A stretch of 64,000 nucleotides of DNA from Kutzneria sp. CA-103260 (GTDB taxonomy: Bacteria > Actinomycetota > Actinomycetes > Mycobacteriales > Pseudonocardiaceae). The translations under genes were made by a program, and so were the position numbers. The notes beneath the pieces were generated by a model that saw only the letters and a list, made by a program, of their open reading frames with translations, had not been told where the DNA came from and did no database searches. The DNA is taken from positions 2,728,001 through 2,792,000 of the forward strand of contig NZ_CP073318.1 in assembly GCF_018263855.1 (NCBI RefSeq), written 5' to 3'. This document shows positions 1 to 8,803 of the stretch, one piece after another. How positions within the stretch are numbered: the stretch's first letter is position 1; each line of letters starts with the position of its first letter.

Positions 1-1019
1 TGGCCGGTGCGCGATAGCGGTGCTGCGAGGGGGTGGGGAAGGCCGGTCAGTGCCGCCAGAGCGGTCGCGACCTCGCCCAGCTGTCCTTGGATGTAGGTGG
101 TGGTGGATGCGCCGGAGGTGTCGGTGTGGCCGGCGTAGGCGCGGGCGATGCCGTAGCCGAAGTGGCGTTCGACCCAGGTGATGGTGGTGTGTCGCAGCCA
201 GTGAGTGGTGATGTGCTGCGCAGCCACCCAGGGGAGTTGCTCGCCGAGACGGCGCCAGAGTTGATCGTATCGGCGGGTCGTCACAGGTGTGCCGTCGCGG
301 GAGCGCAGTGCCGGGCTTTCGGCGGAGGTGTCTCCGCGCTCATTGATGTGGTCGAGCAGTGCGTCGATCAGCTGCGGGCTCGCCGGTTGCCAGCGCGTGG
401 AGTTGTTTTTCTCCCGTAGGCCGAGCAGGCACCAGTGGGTGTCGATGTCCTCCACGCGCAGTCGCAGGGCACCGCAGCGTCGGGCGGCTGTCTCGGTATG
501 TAACCGCAGCAGGAGTGTGTCCAGGCGGACGTCGTTGCCGCTGCAGCTGGCTGCGGTGTTGATTGCGGTTAGCTCCGCTGTGGACAGTCCGTGCCGCTGG
601 CTTGGTGGCCGGCGGGGTTTTCTGACTTGGGCGGCTGGGTTGTGGTGGGGTGGCAGCAGGCCGTCGGCGACGGCGAGGGTGTAGATCGCACGGAAGGCGC
701 GCAGCATGTGTTCGCTGCTGCTGGTGCCGCCTCGGTCGCTGCGGCGATGTCGGCGGGTCGCGACTGCATGGCGCATGAGGGCCTCGATGTCGGAGGTGTG
801 GATCTCGTCGAGGTGGCGTTCGCCGCATGTGGTGAGGATGCGGTTCCAGTAGGAGCCGTAGGTGCGCTGGGCGCCTGGACCTGCCGCGGAGATGACCTGG
901 GGGAGGTAGTCGGCGATGGTGGGGGCCTCGACGGGGATCCAGTCGAGTTGGTCTGGGGTGACACCGAGTTCGCGGAGAAGCAGTTGGGCTGCGGCGATGG
1001 TGGCTGGTGTGGTGGGCAT
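1..1019 (-). CDS. tyrosine recombinase/integrase, C-terminus cut by window edge
   Basis: Reading leftward from the ATG at 1019, one frame stays open to the window edge, so the gene is partial at its 3' end. It shows the tyrosine recombinase catalytic layout: an arginine in HTETAARRCGALRL, the box HWLRHTTITW, and GHTDTSGASTTTYI with the terminal Tyr. The N-terminal 100 residues look like a SAM-like core-binding domain. It is clearly paralogous to the integrase at 15266-16303, sharing HWLRHTT, WVER and FGYGIAR in the same order. It diverges from an XRE regulator gene, which may repress it. It probably mobilises an integrative element. The ribosome binding site is weak, so the exact start is less certain than the family. 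Confidence 0.85.
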   Translation of the reverse strand, partial: MPTTPATIAAAQLLLRELGVTPDQLDWIPVEAPTIADYLPQVISAAGPGAQRTYGSYWNRILTTCGERHLDEIHTSDIEALMRHAVATRRHRRSDRGGTSSSEHMLRAFRAIYTLAVADGLLPPHHNPAAQVRKPRRPPSQRHGLSTAELTAINTAASCSGNDVRLDTLLLRLHTETAARRCGALRLRVEDIDTHWCLLGLREKNNSTRWQPASPQLIDALLDHINERGDTSAESPALRSRDGTPVTTRRYDQLWRRLGEQLPWVAAQHITTHWLRHTTITWVERHFGYGIARAYAGHTDTSGASTTTYIQGQLGEVATALAALTGLPHPLAAPLSRTG

Positions 1020-1149
1020 GGTCGCCTCGCACGGCGTGAGGGAATGCCGGGGGCCTGCGTGACCATTGAGGTGGCGCGGTGTCCCCTGTTGGGGTGGATG
1101 TGAGCGGCAGCAGCGTCGTTGCCGCGCCTGTCGCACCGCGATCCACCAT

Positions 1150-1194
1150 ATTGTACCACTGTTGGTACGGACTTGACTGTCGGCGCGTACCAAC
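1150..1194. promoter_or_regulatory. operator-like GTACCA repeats between integrase and XRE gene
   Basis: Three GTACCA half-sites lie at 1153-1158, 1163-1168 (inverted) and 1187-1192. GTTGGTACG (1161-1169) and CGTACCAAC (1186-1194) form perfect 9-bp inverted arms. On the minus strand a TACAAT -10-like hexamer (1150-1155) overlaps the first half-site and points toward the integrase. This suits repression of the integrase, and autoregulation, by the adjacent XRE protein. Binding is inferred. Confidence 0.5.
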
Positions 1195-1203
1195 GTTGCC
1201 CCC

Positions 1204-1452
1204 GTGCCTGTGTCACCGGTTCATCCGCGCCTTGCGGATGACCGCGCGCTGTTCGGGCACCGTGTGGCCGAGTTGCGCGCGCAGGCTGGGTGGACGCAGG
1301 AGCGTCTGGCGGAGGCCAGTGGTTTCGATCGCAAGACCATCAACCGGATCGAGAACGGCCGGCACAGCCCGAGCCTGGACCGTGTGCTGGTGCTTGCCTA
1401 TTCGCTGGGTGTTGAACCGGTTGAGCTTTTCGTGTGGACACGCCCGGAGTGA
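1204..1452 (+). CDS. XRE-family helix-turn-helix regulator
   Basis: This 82-residue protein is essentially one HTH_3 domain. Residues about 15-70 hold the segment VAELRAQAGWTQERLAEASG followed by the recognition-helix stretch DRKTINRIENGRHSPSLD. The GTG start at 1204 lies just after the repeat region with no clear Shine-Dalgarno, so a leaderless transcript is possible. It is divergent from the integrase at 1-1019 and is the likely controller of that element. It has no effector domain. Confidence 0.85.
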   Translation: MPVSPVHPRLADDRALFGHRVAELRAQAGWTQERLAEASGFDRKTINRIENGRHSPSLDRVLVLAYSLGVEPVELFVWTRPE

Positions 1453-1681
1453 GATTCAGACAGGTCTGGTCTTGAGGTAAGGCCACGGATTGTCGTGCAC
1501 GTAGGCGCAGTAGCTGTAGCGGCGAGTGCGGACGAACTGACACTCCGACCGTACGCATGCTGGGGGAGTGTCGGTGAGGTGGGAGAGGCGTCGGGCCGCT
1601 CGACACCGCCGACCTCCGCCAGTCCAGGTAGCGGCGAGTGTCCAGGCGACAGGCCTGTGCCGTCACGGCTACGCTGGCGGT

Positions 1682-2275
1682 GTGACGGTCGGACTGCAAT
1701 GGCCCTACGTGCCGCCAGACGGGTGGACAGCGGCTGATCTTGATCGGCTCAGTCTGGATGGCCCCTATGGAGAGCTCGACGCGCTCAAGCGCATCGAGTT
1801 GATCGACGGAGACCTCATCGTCATGAGTCCGCAGACGGAGTTTCACCGGCGGGTCGTCGAGCGTCTGCGGGACGAGTTGGCGCGCCAGGCCCCGGGTGAG
1901 TTCACCGCGACCCGGGAGATGGACGTGGTCCTCGGCGAGCGGCAGCGTCCGTGTCCGGACGTCTCGGTGGTCCTGGCGGCGGCCGCAGCTGATCTGGACC
2001 GCACCTACTACGAGCCCGCTGACGTGCTCCTGGTCGTTGAAGTGGTCTCCAAGTCGTCCGAGATTCGGGACCGGGAAACCAAGCCTAGGCGTTACGCCGA
2101 GGCTGGCATCCGCCACTTTTGGCGAGTTGAGAATGACGGCGGGCGGCCGGTGGCGTATGTCTACGAACTTGACCCCGCGACACGTACGTACACGCTGACC
2201 GGAATCTTTCATGAGCAGCTGAAGGTTTCGGTGCCGTTTCGAATCGACATGTCACTGACTGTCCTGTCTCGGTGA
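1682..2275 (+). CDS. Uma2-family (DUF820) PD-(D/E)XK nuclease-like protein
   Basis: From the GTG at 1682 the product has 197 residues, the usual Uma2 length. Visible family features are ELIDGDLIVMSP near residue 40, then PCPDVSVV and the EVVSKSSEIRDRETKPRRYAEAG segment, which form the PD-(D/E)XK-type core (Asp, Glu, Lys). An open frame extends upstream to 1568, but that part is arginine-rich and unlike the family, so the internal GTG is preferred. A TACGCT hexamer about 10 bases upstream would allow leaderless translation. Uma2 proteins are widespread in actinomycetes and many are associated with mobile DNA. The cellular target is unknown. Confidence 0.85.
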   Translation: MTVGLQWPYVPPDGWTAADLDRLSLDGPYGELDALKRIELIDGDLIVMSPQTEFHRRVVERLRDELARQAPGEFTATREMDVVLGERQRPCPDVSVVLAAAAADLDRTYYEPADVLLVVEVVSKSSEIRDRETKPRRYAEAGIRHFWRVENDGGRPVAYVYELDPATRTYTLTGIFHEQLKVSVPFRIDMSLTVLSR

Positions 2276-2439
2276 TGCGGTCGCCGGCTGCACCGTCAAA
2301 TCGGTGCTGCCGGTGAGCACGATCGAGGTGATCGCGGCGAGTTCGTCGTTGGTGATGCGGGGACAGGGGAGGCGGCGGCCAACAGGCCAAAGGGGGTGGC
2401 GGCCGCTGGGCGGCGGTTGGTTCAATCTGGACGGCTCGG

Positions 2440-2595
2440 TCACGCGCTCAGCGGATTGCCCACGAAATTCCGCAGCACCGCTTGTGTCGCATCGTGGTCC
2501 CACACCGCGTGGTTGAACAGCCGCTGCATATGATCTGGTGTGGCGTCCCCGGCATGCTCGGCCAGCGTCAATCCGTTCTTACGCGGCAGTCACTG
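2440..2595 (-). pseudogene. fragment of an IS701-like DDE transposase
   Basis: A short leftward frame reads LPRKNGLTLAEHAGDATP and continues with HMQRLFNHAVWDHDA before a stop at 2440. This matches from memory the N-terminal part of IS701-type transposases (RKNGW.LAEHAGD.TP..MQRLL). About 50 residues survive and the DDE catalytic part is absent. It is a dead insertion-sequence remnant and supports a history of transposition here. The rest of 2276-2646 shows no other gene. Confidence 0.65.
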
Positions 2596-2646
2596 ATCAA
2601 AGAGTGTGGCTTTAGCGTTCCTTGCTCCGCCCCGTTCTCACCGTCT

Positions 2647-5600
2647 CTACCAGGTACGCCGGTCGTCGAGGACCGCGTCCCGGTCCACCACCCACTTGAT
2701 CTGCGACTCCGCAGCCGAGGCGAGCGACCGGTAGAACTGCTGCTCGACCGAGCCTGGTGACAGACGCTTGGCCAGCTCGGTGGCCTTGTCCCGTTGTTCA
2801 AGGTCTTCTGGATAGGGCTGACCGAGAGCGCCCGTGCGCATCCCTTGCATCGCGGCCGAGTGCAGACCGCCACCGATGGCGCGGAGGCAGTCGTCGCCCA
2901 GCTTCTCGGAGGCCCACAGCGCCTGAGTGACGAACTCGAGGTGATTCCAGGCGAAGTCCCGTGGCGCGGAGCCGAGAACACTCCCAACGGCCAGCACATG
3001 TTGTCGACTGCCGCAGGTGACGGCTTCGGACAACAGTCGTAGGATCAGTTCGTCGTAGGGACCGGCGAGAGCCGCGAAGATCTGTGCGCCCATTCGTTCG
3101 CGGATCCAGGACTGGGGGTTTTCAGCAATCCAGCCCAGCACTCGGCGCAATAGTCGCTCGAAGTCCTTGCTTTCCCGGAAGCGCAGCGGCGTGTGCCAGC
3201 GGAACGGAAGGGGCTTGTAGTCCGTCGCGGACGGGTTGTGCTCATAGGTCTCGACACGGCGGACAAGCAGATCAAGGATCTGTTCGGGACGATCCGTCGA
3301 CATCTCGGCCAGGAGATGGGTGATGTGATAGTCGTCGATGGACGGGCAGGAGTGCAGTTGATCAAGGAGGTCGGCTGCCTGTATGTCGGTCAACTGCTTC
3401 CACGACACGGTGCCCGTAGCTGTGAGCACAGCGGCAACTTCGGTGGCCAGCGCGGTGGAGTCGCCGAACTGGACACCGGTGACCAGCTGTAGCGCCAACT
3501 CCAGGTTGCCCTCACCGAGCATCCGAGCCGCAGACACCGCGAGTCGGCGCACATGGGGATCGGCATGCCTGATCAAGTCCCGCAGCAAGTCGGCTTCACC
3601 GTCGCGCAGAGTTGTGCGGTTGCCTCGACCGAGGCCGAACGCATGCGCCACGGCCCTGGTGTCAACGACATTTGGGGTACCGACGAGCGCTCGTGCCAGG
3701 CCCATGGCTTCGGAAGGGAGCGCCTCGGCCAAGACGCTCAGCGCCACTGGAACGAGTCCGCGCAGCACGTCCAGGGCGGCTGACGCCGCGGTGTCCGAGT
3801 CCGAGCGGCCAGAGACCGTCCGGCGCACGAGGGCGGCGCCAACCTCGGGGTGGCGGCGGACCAGGGTCCACACGAACGGGCCAGGACTGGCGACGGCGGG
3901 GCCGTAGGCATAGTTGTCCACGGCCAGCCGTCGGACAAGACGATCGACCAGCTCGTCTGGTGACCAGTGGTCGCACGCGTCTGCGGCGACCACGGCGAAG
4001 TGTGCTTCCTGCCGGTGGCTCCACTCGCCGTAGTCGTCCAGTTCCCGTACGGACGGTCCCCATCCGTCGTGCAGGACGTGCGCGAGTTGGTGTTCGGCGT
4101 CCCGTGGCAGGCTGGACAGCACGGCCTGGGCCGTCGACGTGGTTTCTCCAGTTGCGTACTGGGCGTGCCACTGCACGGCCTGACGGATCGCGACCGCCAC
4201 GACCGGATCAAGTCCGGGATGTGCGGCCAGCCCGGCGAGGCGGTCGAGGATGTCCACGAAGACGGGGGTCCACCTGTCGTGTTCCTCGGCGCTGATCGCG
4301 CGGCCGTACATCCCTACGGGGTAGCGCAGGGCGGCCTCCAGCGCCTGGACTGCCCGCACAGCGCGACGGACATCATCGGTGCCTGCTTCGGTGAAGCCCA
4401 GGTCAACGACACGGTCACGGAGAGGACCAACCGCGCCGATGTCGACGGGGTAAGCGCGCAGGGTCATGGTGAGCCCGTCGAAGCGTCGTTGCTCCACCTC
4501 GGTGCTCAGGATGGGCTCCAGCACAGCGAACAGGGAGTGCGCGTGCCCAGCCACGTTGTCGTCGCGCAGCCAGCGCTGCGCCGCAGAGATCATGCCGTAC
4601 TGGAACTCCGCAGGTTTGCCCATTCCGTACTGAGCGAGTTCGGCCAGCAGCCGTATCGGGTGTTCCGGGTACTGGTGCGGCGGTCGTGTGTCGTGGCGGG
4701 CCAGTTCCCACATGAGGTCGGTCGCCTCGGCTAGATGGTCAAGGGTGAACGCTGCGCGGTAGAGGATGCCCGGCAGGTCGCGGATCACGTCGTCGTTCGC
4801 AGCGAGGCGCGCCGGGTCGACAGGCCCTGTGGTTGCCGGCAGCTCACCTAGCGCGATGCAAACCATGGCGATCGCGTGGGTCGGCTGAAACGCGGCGACA
4901 TGGCGGACCGCCTGGAGGATGCGAAGCCGCGAGGGCACCGTGCCGGCCGTGTACTCGGCGGTGAGCCCGGTCCACAGGACCCCGACCGCGGAACCTGCGG
5001 CATTGCAGTGGCTGCGGGTCTGCCAGTCCACACGGCCTGCGTTGACCACGGCGTGCGCGAGCGTGTCCCCAGAGGTGGCGCTGCATACCCGCTCCAGGTA
5101 TCCGGTGGACGCGGCGGAAGGGCCGTCGACGGCCGCGTCGGCGAGGATCACGTCACCGAGCAGATCAGGGACGATCCTGACCGACTGGCCGCGCCGCATC
5201 AGCACGCCGGCGTCCTGCAGGACGCGCAGGTGCGGCATCAACTGGTCAAACGGTCTGCCCGTCAGCGTCGACGCGGCTGCCTGGAAGTCGGGCTCGTTGA
5301 GCCGAAACGGCTGGAGCACGCCCATCGCCTTGAGAACCTCGTGCCGCAGTTCGGTCTCGCCGGTGCCCGTCGCGCCGGCTACCACCGTCCCGAACATCCG
5401 CAGGATCTCTGTCCGAACGTCGTCACTGGCCTCCAGGCGAGCGGGATCCAATAATCCCCGCGTGATGAGCGTTGCGCCGACGACGATCAACAGCGGGCAG
5501 TCCGGCGCCAGCGCCGCAAGCCATTGCGCCACCTGCGGGGCGATGTCAGGCCCCAGGACGGCGTGCGCCAGACTCTCAGCATCGTGCACAGTCAGGTCGC

Positions 5601-6792
5601 CGAGTTCCCAGACCGGCACCTCCAACGGGTGCACCCCGATCGGGCGTAGGTCGGTGAAAAGCTGCGCCATGCCGTACGGCCGCAACGACAACAGCACCTT
5701 CGTCTTCGGACGGAACCGCCGGATGCCAGCGACGATCGCGGCGGCGTCGGCCCGGTCGTGCGCGTCGTCTACGACGACGAGCAGCCCTTCGTCGGGCGGA
5801 AGCATCTCGAAGTGCTGTGGCTCGACAACGGCGTCCGTCGCAAGGAACCGGACGGTCACATGCTCCTCAGCGTCCAACTCCCGCGCAACAGCACGCAGCA
5901 GCCGGCTCTTTCCGATCCCACCGCGCCCGGCGACGACGGCGATCTGTCCGCCGCGATCGGGATCCATGGCGTAGGTCCGCAGCGCCGTCGACTCGTCCAC
6001 GCGGCCAACGAGGTTCCACTCGTGAGAGTAGATGCCCTGCTTCACGAATGGCCGAAAGAACTCCTCGGTAGTCAGCCACGGCCCCGGAGAGGGCACGCCC
6101 AGGAACGACTCCCGCCAACCTGGGAAGTAGGTGTCCACGAGCCGAACTGCGGCGTCTCGGTCCGGTAGCGACCGCACCTCGCGGGACAAGTCGTCGGCAT
6201 CCCATAGCGTCCACGAAGAATGGTTGGCGATCTCCTGTCGCGCCTGCGGGGTCGCCACGCGCGTGAGGAAGATGTAGCAGTGGCCGACGTCGACCGTCAG
6301 CTCGCCGATCGCCTTCGTCACTTTGGCCGGACCGAACTTCTGTTCCCTCTTGCATTGGATGCCCATCGGCAAGCCTCCGGGGTGGTAGACGATGACGTCA
6401 ATGCCGCCTTGGGTGTGCCCCTGGCCCCCGAAGCGATGGACGCGTGCCTGCGGATGGAGCGCGGCGGCCAAGTCGGTGCTGAACTGCTCGAACACATCGG
6501 GTGAGAGTCTCTGCAGCGGAAGCCTGGTCATCAAGGGGCGAACCGGCGGGCGCACCCCGGCAGCCTCGTCGATCGCCATGCTGGAACCTCGCGGGTTACC
6601 GCTCAATGAATCGACATCGAGGCCGAACAGTTCCGCGGCTCGGCTCATTATGTCTACAGATGGGCGTGACCTGCCACGCTCCCAGCCGCTCACTGCCTGC
6701 TGACCGACCCCCAGACGATCTGCCAGGTCGCGCTGGGTCCAGCCGAGCCCTTTCCGTGCCCGTTTGATCATCTCGCCGAAGCTGTTTGCCAC
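2647..6792 (-). CDS. HTH - Mrr-like nuclease - STAND NTPase fusion, candidate defence protein
   Basis: The product has 1381 residues from the GTG at 6792; the frame is open to 6927 and an ATG at 6819 is an alternative start. Domains in order: an XRE-type HTH at about 5-60 (WTQRDLADRLGVGQQAVSGW); a restriction-endonuclease-like Mrr domain at about 95-215 with GGIDV (129-133) and QCKR (146-149), the Asp and Gln-x-Lys of that fold; a P-loop NTPase with Walker A GRGGIGKS (289-296), Walker B LLVVVDDA (337-344) and a following SLRPYG segment; then some 900 mostly helical residues that look like HEAT/TPR-type repeats. Large STAND NTPases with nuclease effectors (Avs type) are known antiphage sensors. 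An HTH ahead of the nuclease is unusual. Defence is inferred from architecture and island context. Confidence 0.75.
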   Translation of the reverse strand: MANSFGEMIKRARKGLGWTQRDLADRLGVGQQAVSGWERGRSRPSVDIMSRAAELFGLDVDSLSGNPRGSSMAIDEAAGVRPPVRPLMTRLPLQRLSPDVFEQFSTDLAAALHPQARVHRFGGQGHTQGGIDVIVYHPGGLPMGIQCKREQKFGPAKVTKAIGELTVDVGHCYIFLTRVATPQARQEIANHSSWTLWDADDLSREVRSLPDRDAAVRLVDTYFPGWRESFLGVPSPGPWLTTEEFFRPFVKQGIYSHEWNLVGRVDESTALRTYAMDPDRGGQIAVVAGRGGIGKSRLLRAVARELDAEEHVTVRFLATDAVVEPQHFEMLPPDEGLLVVVDDAHDRADAAAIVAGIRRFRPKTKVLLSLRPYGMAQLFTDLRPIGVHPLEVPVWELGDLTVHDAESLAHAVLGPDIAPQVAQWLAALAPDCPLLIVVGATLITRGLLDPARLEASDDVRTEILRMFGTVVAGATGTGETELRHEVLKAMGVLQPFRLNEPDFQAAASTLTGRPFDQLMPHLRVLQDAGVLMRRGQSVRIVPDLLGDVILADAAVDGPSAASTGYLERVCSATSGDTLAHAVVNAGRVDWQTRSHCNAAGSAVGVLWTGLTAEYTAGTVPSRLRILQAVRHVAAFQPTHAIAMVCIALGELPATTGPVDPARLAANDDVIRDLPGILYRAAFTLDHLAEATDLMWELARHDTRPPHQYPEHPIRLLAELAQYGMGKPAEFQYGMISAAQRWLRDDNVAGHAHSLFAVLEPILSTEVEQRRFDGLTMTLRAYPVDIGAVGPLRDRVVDLGFTEAGTDDVRRAVRAVQALEAALRYPVGMYGRAISAEEHDRWTPVFVDILDRLAGLAAHPGLDPVVAVAIRQAVQWHAQYATGETTSTAQAVLSSLPRDAEHQLAHVLHDGWGPSVRELDDYGEWSHRQEAHFAVVAADACDHWSPDELVDRLVRRLAVDNYAYGPAVASPGPFVWTLVRRHPEVGAALVRRTVSGRSDSDTAASAALDVLRGLVPVALSVLAEALPSEAMGLARALVGTPNVVDTRAVAHAFGLGRGNRTTLRDGEADLLRDLIRHADPHVRRLAVSAARMLGEGNLELALQLVTGVQFGDSTALATEVAAVLTATGTVSWKQLTDIQAADLLDQLHSCPSIDDYHITHLLAEMSTDRPEQILDLLVRRVETYEHNPSATDYKPLPFRWHTPLRFRESKDFERLLRRVLGWIAENPQSWIRERMGAQIFAALAGPYDELILRLLSEAVTCGSRQHVLAVGSVLGSAPRDFAWNHLEFVTQALWASEKLGDDCLRAIGGGLHSAAMQGMRTGALGQPYPEDLEQRDKATELAKRLSPGSVEQQFYRSLASAAESQIKWVVDRDAVLDDRRTW

Positions 6793-7523
6793 CGTGCAAC
6801 AGTATCGTACGTGCCCCATGCGTATGGATCTTGAGATGCCCGCTGTTGACTTCATGTTCACCCAGCGTGTCCGACTCGTAAATACCTTGCGGCCTGTTGT
6901 TATTCGCATCCCAAGCGCGAGCAACACGGCTTGAAGCCGGGCACATCAACGTCAAAACGCCCGTGACACTACCGATAGCAGGATCGTTGCCGGCCCCCGC
7001 AAGACACTCGGAGCGATGGTTTCACCGCGGAGTGACGTCTCATCGAACTTGCAGAGGCGCGACAATGGTGCAGGATTCCCGAGAATTCGCAATCAACGTG
7101 GGTGTATACAGTGCGTTCGGTGCATGAGTGAACGCCACCGCCAGTTCGGCCTCGATGTTTCCGTCCTACTTGCCGCCCATTTGCCATGAGTTTCTGCGTT
7201 GCCTGAGCATCGACGCCTTGGCCCCGCTCTGTGGCACGACAGACCTTCGGCATGTTGCGAATCATGCTGGCTAAGAAGTCACGCCTGCGGCGCACCCCAA
7301 CCCTCTGTACGTAGAGGCTTTGCGCTAGATCGGCGCGGATGCTATCGTGCGCTCCGGTGGCTCTGACGGGAGCCCGGTCGGATCAGCACCCGGACTGCTG
7401 ATCACCATGACCGCAAGGTCCTTAGGGCCTACCGTTGGTATTTGAGGCATCGAGGTAGCATGCCAGGTCTATTCATGTCGATGTGTTCGCCGAGCCGGGG
7501 CGGTGAGGACAGGACGTGACCTC
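6793..7523. other. intergenic region upstream of two divergent units
   Basis: This 730-bp stretch separates the STAND-nuclease gene from the three-gene operon starting at 7524. I see no convincing gene in it. It contains a perfect inverted repeat, GATCAGCA (7381-7388) and TGCTGATC (7396-7403) with a 7-base spacer, about 120 bases before the operon, which may be an operator. A TACGAT hexamer about 18 bases before the GTG at 6792 on the minus strand could be a -10 element. Confidence 0.4.
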
Positions 7524-8531
7524 ATGACGCACAGCACCGCCGCCGTCAAGCGCGCAACTCGATTGCGTAGGTCATACACCGGCGAGGTGCACCAGCTCGC
7601 CCTCCAGGCTATCAGCGAACTGCAGGGCACAAAGCAGGTGGTGCCCGATGCGACTAGCCTCCACCAGCGCATGCTCGAAACAGCGCTGCTACTGGCGATT
7701 CGTGACGCACAGCCAACGTTCGCCGACCTCCAGGGTGCCCCCTACGCCGGCCATCAGGTCTTCCGCATGGTGAATCCTCGACCGAACAAGCTGACAGGCG
7801 AGCTGTTCGAGGATGTCATCGTGCGGTTCATGCGTGCGCTGATTCCGCCAGTCAACCCGAGCGACAGCACCTACGGTGTGCCGGGTCTGCGCATCGTCCC
7901 AACAAGCCAGCACCTGCGTGTTCACCTCCTCGATGAAGAGGATCGCCTGACGGACGCGTGCGTCATCATTCGGAACATCGCTGGTCGGACCTGGAAGCAC
8001 ATTTGGCAGGCGGCTCAGGCCGCCATCGAATACGAGGACGGCTGCGTTGACCTGCTGCTCAAGCATTCACCTCTGTTGAGTCGCGGCGAGCGAGGCCTGG
8101 TTGACTTCTATTGGCGTCACGCTGGGCCGATCGCGTTGGGCAGCGCGATGCTGCGTCGCATCGGTCTGCTCGCCGGCGCCTTCGCTCTGGACGTGTGGAC
8201 CGGCAATGGTGGAAACTACCTGCACGTCGAGATAGACGACGGCCCACGGATCTACGACGTTCTGGACGCACTCCGGCACCCGCTGGCCGGGGTCATCCAC
8301 AGCCGGTTTACGGTGGACACAACCACCGGACCGATCCACGAGCACATCACCCACGCGCGCATCATCGACAGCGATCCCACGCCAAGCACGTTCGCCGGGG
8401 GATCGCAACTGTCGAGCTCCCCGCCGGGCCTGATCTTGCGGACGCTGCCCCGGCTGCCCCGCTCCGAGTATGAACACCAGTTGGCCACGTCGACGGTCAC
8501 CGCGGCGACTGCATGGAGGGGTGGAGCATGA
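7524..8531 (+). CDS. hypothetical protein, paralogue A of a three-gene unit
   Basis: This is a 335-residue protein from ATG 7524, which I do not recognise. It is paralogous to the product of 8803-9702. Both begin with a basic motif of the pattern RxRRxxTGExHQ, both have VPGLR(I/V), a (D/N)xxLTDAxV-like stretch, and a segment MLRRIGLLAGAFALDVWT matching LRRLHLLSAAGWIDVWT, and both end with IL/IMR-type tails. It has no signal peptide or membrane segment and no catalytic motif I can name. Its stop overlaps the next start as ATGA, so the three genes are probably translated together. The upstream GTG at 7503 is possible, but the shared N-terminal motif favours 7524. Confidence 0.7.
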   Translation: MTHSTAAVKRATRLRRSYTGEVHQLALQAISELQGTKQVVPDATSLHQRMLETALLLAIRDAQPTFADLQGAPYAGHQVFRMVNPRPNKLTGELFEDVIVRFMRALIPPVNPSDSTYGVPGLRIVPTSQHLRVHLLDEEDRLTDACVIIRNIAGRTWKHIWQAAQAAIEYEDGCVDLLLKHSPLLSRGERGLVDFYWRHAGPIALGSAMLRRIGLLAGAFALDVWTGNGGNYLHVEIDDGPRIYDVLDALRHPLAGVIHSRFTVDTTTGPIHEHITHARIIDSDPTPSTFAGGSQLSSSPPGLILRTLPRLPRSEYEHQLATSTVTAATAWRGGA

Positions 8532-8803
8532 CCGCCCGTCCACCACGCCGAGACAACCGGTCGCTCACGCCAGCGGGCTTCCTCGACAGCATGCTCAGCT
8601 GCGACCACCGAACTCGCAGGGCGAGGTCGCTGATGGTCACCGCATCCGCCTGCGCAGCCTTTCTCGCGTTGGTAATCATCCTGCCGCTGGCGCTCGTCTT
8701 GGGGGCTACGGGAGCGATTGGTGGCGGTCTGTTCACCGCTCTGACCGTCGCGTTCGTAGGCAAGTCGTTCAGCCACAGGCATCGTGATGGAGATGCATCC
8801 TGA
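8528..8803 (+). CDS. small two-helix membrane protein between paralogues
   Basis: The product has 91 residues from ATG 8528, which overlaps the preceding stop (ATGA) and follows a purine-rich GGAGGGG stretch. The N-terminal third is polar and basic. Residues about 36-60 (VTASACAAFLALVIILPLAL) and 62-80 form two closely spaced hydrophobic helices, followed by a His/Arg-rich tail. It has no recognisable family. Its tight coupling to both neighbours suggests a membrane partner of the two paralogues, for example an anchor or an effector. That role is inference. Confidence 0.65.
   Translation: MTARPPRRDNRSLTPAGFLDSMLSCDHRTRRARSLMVTASACAAFLALVIILPLALVLGATGAIGGGLFTALTVAFVGKSFSHRHRDGDAS

Noticed and set aside
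340-1216. Two Arg/Pro/Ser-rich leftward frames overlapping the left-edge integrase
   Set aside because: They are out-of-frame readings of the integrase, whose true frame runs uninterrupted off the window edge.
6969-7295. A 108-codon leftward frame before the three-gene operon
   Set aside because: It has no domain, no plausible start signal and atypical composition, so it is treated as non-coding.
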